DNA of 5,919 bases from positions 1 through 5,919 of the forward strand of contig DKBE01000027.1 in the NCBI GenBank assembly GCA_002451085.1, read 5' to 3'. Below the pieces are notes generated by a model that had not been told where the DNA came from, made no database searches, and saw only the letters and a list, made by a program, of their open reading frames with translations. Origin of the DNA: Proteobacteria bacterium UBA6908 (GTDB lineage: Bacteria; Pseudomonadota; Gammaproteobacteria; Acidiferrobacterales; UBA6901). Position 1 is the stretch's first letter. Each line of letters opens with the position of its first letter. Positions 1 to 5,919 of the stretch are shown here, in pieces. A program made the position numbers and the translations under genes.

Positions 1-2217
<2,217 letters not shown>

Positions 2218-2222
2218 GGGCG

Positions 2223-2230
2223 TTTCCTTT
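2223..2230 (-). promoter_or_regulatory. Ribosome binding site of tkt
   Basis: AAAGGAAA on the minus strand lies five bases before the tkt ATG. It is purine-rich and well placed. It sits about 30 bases past the T-rich end of the upstream hairpin, so it is not sequestered by that stem as drawn. Confidence 0.7.
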
Positions 2231-2251
2231 ATGTAAGTCAGAATTCTGCGG

Positions 2252-2331
2252 TAAATAAAAATCCCCTGGCGACCTGTCGTCGATACCGGCTCTCGGGAAG
2301 CGTCAGGTATCGTTGCCCGCCAAAGGGGATT
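2252..2331 (-). terminator. Long hairpin with trailing T tract upstream of tkt: attenuator/structured leader or terminator of the phosphatase operon
   Basis: Read on the minus strand, AATCCCC (2331-2325) pairs with GGGGATT (2266-2260). Inside this, GGCG (2321-2318) pairs with CGCC (2271-2268), and CGATACC (2312-2306) pairs with GGTATCG (2287-2281), enclosing an 18-base loop that can itself form a short GCTT/GAGC stem. The outer stem runs straight into TTTTTATTT, the form of an intrinsic terminator. Its end is about 40 bases before the tkt ATG. It could terminate readthrough from the phosphatase gene. If the TATATA-type -10 box at 2341-2349 is real, it would instead be a 5' leader structure acting as an attenuator. 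It did not match any riboswitch consensus I know, including TPP, SAH and SAM classes. The pairing is seen directly; the function is inferred. Confidence 0.6.
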
Positions 2332-2340
2332 GTTGTGTTC

Positions 2341-2349
2341 TTATATATA
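2341..2349 (-). promoter_or_regulatory. Candidate -10 element for tkt
   Basis: TATATATAA on the minus strand is the only strongly AT-rich box in the 271-bp gap before tkt. A start six to seven bases downstream would fall near 2335, just ahead of the hairpin base, giving a leader of roughly 118 bases. No convincing -35 hexamer is found 16-18 bases upstream, so the promoter would be weak, activator-dependent or misread. Confidence 0.3.
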
Positions 2350-2488
2350 CAGCCGGTCCGCTGCATCACGACCGACGTGCGCGAGCGCCCGAAAAACAGC
2401 GCGCTATTCTCCCTCAGCCACCCCGACAGGGCAAGCCTGAAGGCCCGTGACCAGCATTTATGCAGGTATTAGCCGGAACGGGGGTGTC
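2350..2488. other. Remaining gap between the phosphatase stop and the tkt promoter candidate
   Basis: No credible gene is seen here. On the minus strand there is a small CAGG/CCTG hairpin at 2427-2439 without a T tract, and a lone TTTTT near 2393-2397 with no stem directly before it. The phosphatase therefore has no terminator in this part; the nearest terminator-like structure downstream is the hairpin at 2252-2331. Confidence 0.5.
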
Positions 2489-3289
2489 TCAATGCTGGGC
2501 TTCGACCCATGCACGCCAGGTCTGGAACAATTCCGGATCGCGTGCGGCCACCACCGATCGCGACTCCAGGCCGACATGAAATACATCTTCACCACCCAAG
2601 GTCACGGCCTGCCCGCCGGCTTCGGTGAGAATCAGGATGCCGGCCGCATAGTCCCAGAGTTTCTGGCCGCCGTGCAGGTAGACATGAAAGCGGCCATCGG
2701 CCAGCCAGCACCAGTCGAGGGCCGACGAGCCGAAATTGCGTTGCGATCCATACGGCGGTGCGGCGCCGAGTTGCGCCGCCAGCGCACGTTCGAGACGCTT
2801 GAAATCGACTACAGCGATGGAACGTGCCAGCGGCAGATTGAGCGGCGCGCGCGTGCCGAGCGACAGGCCGTTGAGCCAGGCACCGACTCCGCGCTGGGCA
2901 TAAAACGCCTCGTCACGCACCGGGTCATACACGAGACCAATCTCGACCCGGCCGTTCACCAGCAGCGCCAGGGACACCGAGAAAAACGGAATCCCGGCGG
3001 CGAAGTTGCTGGTCCCGTCGAGCGGATCGAGCACCCACAGGCCTTCGTCACCAGCCTCGGCCAGGGCGGCATGCCGCTGTGCCGACATTTCTTCGCCGAG
3101 AAAGATAAATTCCGGCCAGTGTATGGCCAACTCCTTTTCCACCCGGTCCTGCATCGCGTGGTCGGCATCAGTCACCACACTGCCGTCCATTTTTACGTGC
3201 CGCGATACATCCGCGAATCGCGGCATGAGCTCCTGCTGGGCACAGTCACGCACCAGACCACGCAACAGTTTGAGGTCGGGCAGGTTCAT
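2489..3289 (-). CDS. Inositol monophosphatase family phosphatase (266 aa)
   Basis: Metal-dependent phosphomonoesterase of the IMPase/FIG superfamily, predicted cytosolic. Family motifs are complete: DGSVVTDAD (35-43); the metal-binding Glu pair in FLGEE (63-67); DPLDGTSNF (88-96), the Mg2+ site with D88 and D91; YDPVRDE (121-127); and KLWDYAAG (210-217), whose D213 completes the metal site, followed by TEAGG. The length is nearly that of E. coli SuhB. The family includes inositol-1-phosphatase, histidinol-phosphatase, PAP phosphatase and dual IMPase/fructose-1,6-bisphosphatase; the sequence alone does not choose between them. The start overlaps the stop of the upstream small gene in an ATGA arrangement with only a weak Shine-Dalgarno sequence, suggesting translational coupling. 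It is the last gene of a three-gene unit ending 271 bp before tkt. Confidence 0.92.
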   Translation of the reverse strand: MNLPDLKLLRGLVRDCAQQELMPRFADVSRHVKMDGSVVTDADHAMQDRVEKELAIHWPEFIFLGEEMSAQRHAALAEAGDEGLWVLDPLDGTSNFAAGIPFFSVSLALLVNGRVEIGLVYDPVRDEAFYAQRGVGAWLNGLSLGTRAPLNLPLARSIAVVDFKRLERALAAQLGAAPPYGSQRNFGSSALDWCWLADGRFHVYLHGGQKLWDYAAGILILTEAGGQAVTLGGEDVFHVGLESRSVVAARDPELFQTWRAWVEAQH

Positions 3290-3699
3290 GACGGCGCCTG
3301 TTTCCAGGGAATCACACGGGCACTGGCGTGTTGTGGTGCACGGCCCTGCAACGCCTGCAACGCTTTCAAAAACTCTCCCTGCAGACGCTTCATGGTTTCG
3401 CGCGCCGTGTCCGAGTAATACACCGCCTCGTAGGCCACCGGTTCATCCAGCGCCTGGCGGTCACCGGGCCGGAAATGCTGCCACGCGATTTCGACCCAAC
3501 GGCGCTGTTCACGATCCACAAAGATAAATTCATCCCGATCGATCACCGCCAGATATTGCATGCTGCGAATTGGCACAAAGGCACAGCCTTCCCGCGCATG
3601 GGCGAGCAGCAGGTGCGCCAGATTGTAGGTGTCCGCCGGCAAGGTGCGCGGCTCGCGCCCGGTTTCCTCGCGGCGGTAAAAGGTTTCCTCGGCATTCAT
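3286..3699 (-). CDS. Unrecognised small soluble protein (137 aa)
   Basis: I do not recognise the family. The product is charged and hydrophilic, with no signal peptide or membrane segment, so it is probably cytosolic. Visible parts are an N-terminal acidic/basic stretch (1-20), a helix-like NLAHLLLAHAREGC (26-39), a compact strand-rich core with VPIRSMQYLAVIDRDEFIFVD (42-62, alternating hydrophobic), WVEIAWQHFRP (68-78), and a C-terminal helix, ARETMKRLQGEFLKALQALQ (99-118), with coiled-coil character. It is sandwiched between the redoxin gene and the phosphatase; its TGA overlaps the phosphatase ATG by two bases, which supports it as a real coupled gene. The start is uncertain: the ATG at 3699 is preferred, but an in-frame GTG at 3711 would add four residues, and neither has a clear ribosome binding site. 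Confidence 0.75.
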   Translation of the reverse strand: MNAEETFYRREETGREPRTLPADTYNLAHLLLAHAREGCAFVPIRSMQYLAVIDRDEFIFVDREQRRWVEIAWQHFRPGDRQALDEPVAYEAVYYSDTARETMKRLQGEFLKALQALQGRAPQHASARVIPWKQAPS

Positions 3700-3724
3700 G
3701 AGAGAAGGCACCGGTGGCGCACTG

Positions 3725-4285
3725 TCACTCGTGGGATCCGATCCACTTGATGGAACAACCCATACTGGGAATCTGGTCCTGCGGGCCCTGACCGGTCTGC
3801 GCGACCTGCCGCATGGCCTCGAACAACTCGCGCCGCGCGTTCGGCACTGGCTCCTTGCGCGATTCGTCGAGCCGCCCGCGATACTGAAGCTTCAGATCCT
3901 TGTCGTAGCCGAAGAAGTCCGGTGTACACACAGCACCGAAGTGCTTCGCCACCTCCTGCGTCGCGTCCATCAGATAGGGCATTGGAAAGTTGAGGTCCGC
4001 AGCGACTCGCTTCATGTTGTCGAAGGAATCTTCGGGGTAGTCGGTCGGGTCGTTCGACATGATCGCCACCGCGTTCACGCCCAGCGCCTGAAGATCACGC
4101 ACGTCACGCAGGATGCGATCGAGCACAGCCTTCACGTACGGACAATGGTTGCATATAAACATGACCAGCAGGCCATTCGGTCCGCGTACATCCTGCAGGG
4201 TGTAGGTCTTGCCGTCGGTCGCTGGCAGCCTGAAGTCCGGCGCCGGTTTGCCGAAATCGCAGACAGGGGTTTCAGTACGCACCAT
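3725..4285 (-). CDS. Cytosolic thioredoxin-fold redoxin (AhpC/TSA-like) with CNHC active site (186 aa)
   Basis: Thioredoxin-family protein of the AhpC/TSA-redoxin type, probably a thiol oxidoreductase or peroxiredoxin-like protein; the substrate is unknown. Visible features: PAPDFRLPATDGKTYTL (15-31), the typical redoxin N-terminal strand pair; FICNHCPYV (43-51) with the CxxC pair C45/C48 at the head of the active-site helix; VAIMSNDP (73-80); a conserved thioredoxin-fold cis-Pro site at CTPDFF (120-125); and SMGCSIKW (174-181) at the C-terminus, with a further Cys. No signal peptide is present, so it acts in the cytosol. The reading frame is open up to 4426, but the ATG at 4285 has GGAG eight bases upstream and gives the usual family length; the upstream part would lie in the divergent promoter region. 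It is the first gene of the unit leading to the phosphatase. Confidence 0.88.
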   Translation of the reverse strand: MVRTETPVCDFGKPAPDFRLPATDGKTYTLQDVRGPNGLLVMFICNHCPYVKAVLDRILRDVRDLQALGVNAVAIMSNDPTDYPEDSFDNMKRVAADLNFPMPYLMDATQEVAKHFGAVCTPDFFGYDKDLKLQYRGRLDESRKEPVPNARRELFEAMRQVAQTGQGPQDQIPSMGCSIKWIGSHE

Positions 4286-4294
4286 GGGATCGCT

Positions 4295-4298
4295 CCGT
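4295..4298 (-). promoter_or_regulatory. Ribosome binding site that decides the redoxin start
   Basis: GGAG within CGGAGCGATCCCATG on the minus strand stands about eight to nine bases before the ATG at 4285. No comparable site precedes the upstream in-frame ATGs, so the shorter 186-residue product is chosen. Confidence 0.6.
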
Positions 4299-4352
4299 TC
4301 GCGAAACATCAGATTACGGAAGAGTGTACATGGACCGTCCTGCGGAGGAAAA

Positions 4353-4365
4353 CGCCGGACCGGCG
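4353..4365. repeat. 13-bp palindrome, candidate operator
   Basis: CGCCGG and CCGGCG are separated by one base between the divergent genes. The position would suit a regulator acting on both directions, but in GC-rich DNA such a short palindrome may be chance. Confidence 0.3.
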
Positions 4366-4401
4366 CACACTCCATCCGTCCCGAAACGAGACACATGGCG
4401 T

Positions 4402-5244
4402 ATGATTCAATCAACCATGATGGCAACTCGAAAAACCACGGTAATTCTGGCCATGCTGTTGCTGGCAGGGGTGTTCGTCATGCCTTGCGCGCACGGCGAC
4501 AACGGCGAGCTTGTGCTTGGTGTATCGCCATTGCTCGACGAACAGGACACCCGCCGCCAGTTCCAGCCACTGTGCGATTATCTCGGCACCGTTACCCAGC
4601 GTCCTTGCCGCATCGTCACCCGCCCGAATTACCTGACGTACTGGGAATCGATGCGTCGCGGCCAGACGTATAACCTGCTGCTCGATGACGCCCACTTTAC
4701 TGATTACCGAATCCAGAAAATGGGCTACACCGTGCTGGCGAAGATCCCGCACACCGTCACCTACTCGCTGGCGATCCCGCGGTCTGCCAAGATCCACGAT
4801 CCAGCCCGCCTGGTCGGTCGGCGGATCGCGACCCTCGGTATTCCGAGCATGGGTGCGGCATTCCTCAATGGTCTGTTTCCCCAACCCTCAAAACAGCCGA
4901 TTCCGGTCGAGGTCGACAATGCCGCCGAGGGCTTTGCCCTGCTACGCAGCGGCAAGGTCGAGGCGGCGATTCTCCCTACGCCCCTCGTCCGGGAGGAGAT
5001 TCTGCGCGGGGCCGAGCTGCGCGTGCTGCTCTCGACCGCCCCGATACCGCAGATGGGAATTTCGGTAGCGCCGGATATTGACCCAGACACCCGGAAAGTA
5101 CTGCAAAAAGCCCTGCTTCAGGCCCATAAATCCCCGGCTGGGCAAAAACTGCTGGCAGAACTGGGGATCGAACGCTTCGACGCCGCCACTGCCACGATAT
5201 ACAAGGGTCAGGCACGCATATTGCAACAGTACTGGGGGTACTAA
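4402..5244 (+). CDS. PhnD-like periplasmic substrate-binding protein, copy 1 (280 aa)
   Basis: Exported solute-binding protein of the phosphate/phosphonate-binding (PhnD-like) group, a two-lobe periplasmic fold used by ABC importers or as a sensor input. From the ATG at 4402, residues 1-32 are a signal peptide: charged MATRK, a hydrophobic core around 14-28, then a likely cut after CAHG. The mature part begins ELVLGVSP (36-43), then FQPLCDYLG (54-62), MRRGQTYNLLLDDAHFTDYR (84-103), VTYSLAIP (119-126), GRRIATLGIPSMGAA (139-153) and VEAAILPTP (186-194). The last of these match the usual order of lobe and hinge segments. The ligand loop that reads STSG in classical PhnD is SMGA here. C58 and C69 are shared with the next gene. 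The start is uncertain: ATGs at 4402, 4417 and 4420 all lack a good ribosome binding site, and a GTG at 4324 and an ATG at 4330 lie upstream in frame. Confidence 0.85.
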   Translation: MIQSTMMATRKTTVILAMLLLAGVFVMPCAHGDNGELVLGVSPLLDEQDTRRQFQPLCDYLGTVTQRPCRIVTRPNYLTYWESMRRGQTYNLLLDDAHFTDYRIQKMGYTVLAKIPHTVTYSLAIPRSAKIHDPARLVGRRIATLGIPSMGAAFLNGLFPQPSKQPIPVEVDNAAEGFALLRSGKVEAAILPTPLVREEILRGAELRVLLSTAPIPQMGISVAPDIDPDTRKVLQKALLQAHKSPAGQKLLAELGIERFDAATATIYKGQARILQQYWGY

Positions 5245-5251
5245 CTGCTAT

Positions 5252-5256
5252 GGAGG
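5252..5256 (+). promoter_or_regulatory. Ribosome binding site of the second binding-protein gene
   Basis: GGAGG lies seven bases before the ATG at 5264, in the 19-bp gap after the first copy. It is much stronger than anything before the first copy and supports an operon with independent translation of copy 2. Confidence 0.8.
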
Positions 5257-5263
5257 TTAAACC

Positions 5264-5919
5264 ATGGCCCTCAAAACTTTGCGTCAATTGTTGGCGACTA
5301 CGACAGGAGTTATTGCCGCCTTTCTCAGCCTGACCGGACCCGCGACCGCCCAGGCCGCCGACGAACTGGTGCTGGCGATTCAACCCATTCTGAACGAGGC
5401 CCAGACGCGCAAGGCCTTTCAGCCATTGTGCGACTACCTGGCCAACGTGACCGGCCAACAGTGCCGCATCCATACCAGCCCGAATTTTTATGCCTACTGG
5501 GATCTGGTGCGTCGCGGAACAGGCTACAACCTGGCCTTTGATGCTGCGCATTTCACCGATTACCGAACCGAAAAACATGGCTTTGAAGTGCTGGCCAAGG
5601 TACCGGATAGCGTGACTTATTCGCTGGTGACTCGTCCTGATGCCCTGGTCATCGAACCTGGCGAACTAACCGGCCGGCGAGTCGCCACACTGGGTGTACC
5701 CAGCATCGGCGCCGCCCGGTTAAACGCCATGTTTCCCAATCCGTCACGGCAACCGGTCGTGCAGGAGATCGACGACGCGGTCGCGGGCATGAAAATGCTT
5801 ACCGACAAGCGCGTGAATGCGGCGATCGTGCCGACGCCAATTGTGAGCCAGCTCATGGCTCAGGGCGGAAATTTCATGGTCGTCATGACCACCGAGGCGA
5901 TCCCCCATATCGCCCTGTC
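5264..5919 (+). CDS. PhnD-like periplasmic substrate-binding protein, copy 2 (C-terminus beyond window)
   Basis: The gene opens with a clear ATG and ribosome binding site and runs without a stop through the right edge, giving 218 complete codons. It is a paralogue of the preceding gene: about 60% of positions are identical by eye over the first 89 aligned mature residues, with no gap needed up to the PTP segment. Residues 1-31 are a signal peptide with a hydrophobic core (10-24) and a signal peptidase I site at ATAQA-ADE. Then come ELVLAIQP (34-41), FQPLCDYL (52-59), YWDLVRRGTGYNL (78-90), DAAHFTDYR (93-101), VTYSL (117-121), GRRVATLGVPSIGAARLN (137-154) and VNAAIVPTP (184-192). C56 and C67 keep the 11-residue spacing of copy 1. 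The loop in the STSG position reads SIGA. The ligand is unknown. It lies 19 bp after copy 1, so the two are almost surely cotranscribed. Confidence 0.88.
   Translation, partial: MALKTLRQLLATTTGVIAAFLSLTGPATAQAADELVLAIQPILNEAQTRKAFQPLCDYLANVTGQQCRIHTSPNFYAYWDLVRRGTGYNLAFDAAHFTDYRTEKHGFEVLAKVPDSVTYSLVTRPDALVIEPGELTGRRVATLGVPSIGAARLNAMFPNPSRQPVVQEIDDAVAGMKMLTDKRVNAAIVPTPIVSQLMAQGGNFMVVMTTEAIPHIAL

Larger units (their letters stand above)
4286..4401. promoter_or_regulatory. Divergent promoter region between the redoxin unit and the binding-protein genes
   Basis: This 116-bp gap separates two outward-facing transcription units and must hold promoters for both. It contains a perfect 6+1+6 palindrome, CGCCGG-A-CCGGCG, at 4353-4365. 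On the plus strand TATGAT at 4401-4406, which overlaps the start of the next gene, resembles a -10 box. On the minus strand TACACT at 4322-4327 is a weaker candidate. No good -35 hexamer was found for either. Confidence 0.45.

Noticed and set aside
2260..2331. TPP riboswitch in front of tkt, since transketolase uses thiamine diphosphate
   Set aside because: The conserved CUGAGA and ACCUGAU-type core segments of the TPP class are not present in the right arrangement.
2447..3418. Long open frame (323 codons) on the plus strand opposite the phosphatase
   Set aside because: It mirrors the codon pattern of the phosphatase and the small gene, crosses two real genes and has no family motif.
3698..4405. 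Open frame (235 codons) on the plus strand opposite the redoxin
   Set aside because: The minus strand encodes a clear CxxC redoxin; the plus-strand product is a composition artefact.
4286..4426. N-terminal extension of the redoxin by 47 residues
   Set aside because: It would overlap the divergent gene start and lacks a ribosome binding site, while the ATG at 4285 has one and gives the usual family length.
4402..4495. Lipoprotein signal in the first binding protein because of a Cys at residue 29
   Set aside because: The residues before it (FVMP) do not form a lipobox; a signal peptidase I site fits better.
4976..5578. Open frame (200 codons) on the minus strand opposite the two binding-protein genes
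   Set aside because: It spans the end of one plus-strand gene and the start of the next, has no motif, and its reading is explained by codon bias of the real genes.

Overview
The window reads as a chromosomal segment of a proteobacterium, most likely a gammaproteobacterium. The base composition is moderately GC-rich, the genes are tightly packed, and transketolase is followed by a GapA-type glyceraldehyde-3-phosphate dehydrogenase on the same strand, an arrangement common in gamma- and betaproteobacterial central-carbon loci. The species cannot be named from the sequence. No tRNA, rRNA, insertion sequence, CRISPR array or phage gene was seen.

Layout, left to right. Positions 1-167 (minus) hold the N-terminal 55 codons of gap, cut by the window edge. 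Positions 208-2217 (minus) hold a complete transketolase gene, tkt, reading into gap across 40 bp. Positions 2218-2488 are intergenic. They carry a long inverted repeat that, on the minus strand, ends in a T-rich tract and lies just upstream of tkt, either as a structured leader/attenuator or as the terminator of the upstream operon. Positions 2489-4285 (minus) are a compact three-gene set transcribed toward tkt: a cytosolic CNHC-type redoxin, a small unrecognised protein, and an inositol-monophosphatase-family phosphatase whose start codon overlaps the preceding stop codon (ATGA). Positions 4286-4401 are a divergent promoter region with a 13-bp palindrome. From 4402 to the right edge (plus) lie two tandem paralogous genes for exported PhnD-like substrate-binding proteins. 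The second is complete at its start but runs off the window.

How the parts may work together. tkt and gap serve the pentose phosphate, Calvin or glycolytic carbon routes. The phosphatase could be a general IMPase/SuhB-type enzyme or could act on sugar phosphates of the same pathway; the sequence does not decide. The two binding proteins form their own divergent unit. Both carry a conserved cysteine pair and an altered version of the loop that binds phosphonate in classical PhnD, so their ligand is probably not an ordinary phosphonate. No permease or ATPase is visible inside the window. This pair and the structured region before tkt are the two parts most worth following up.
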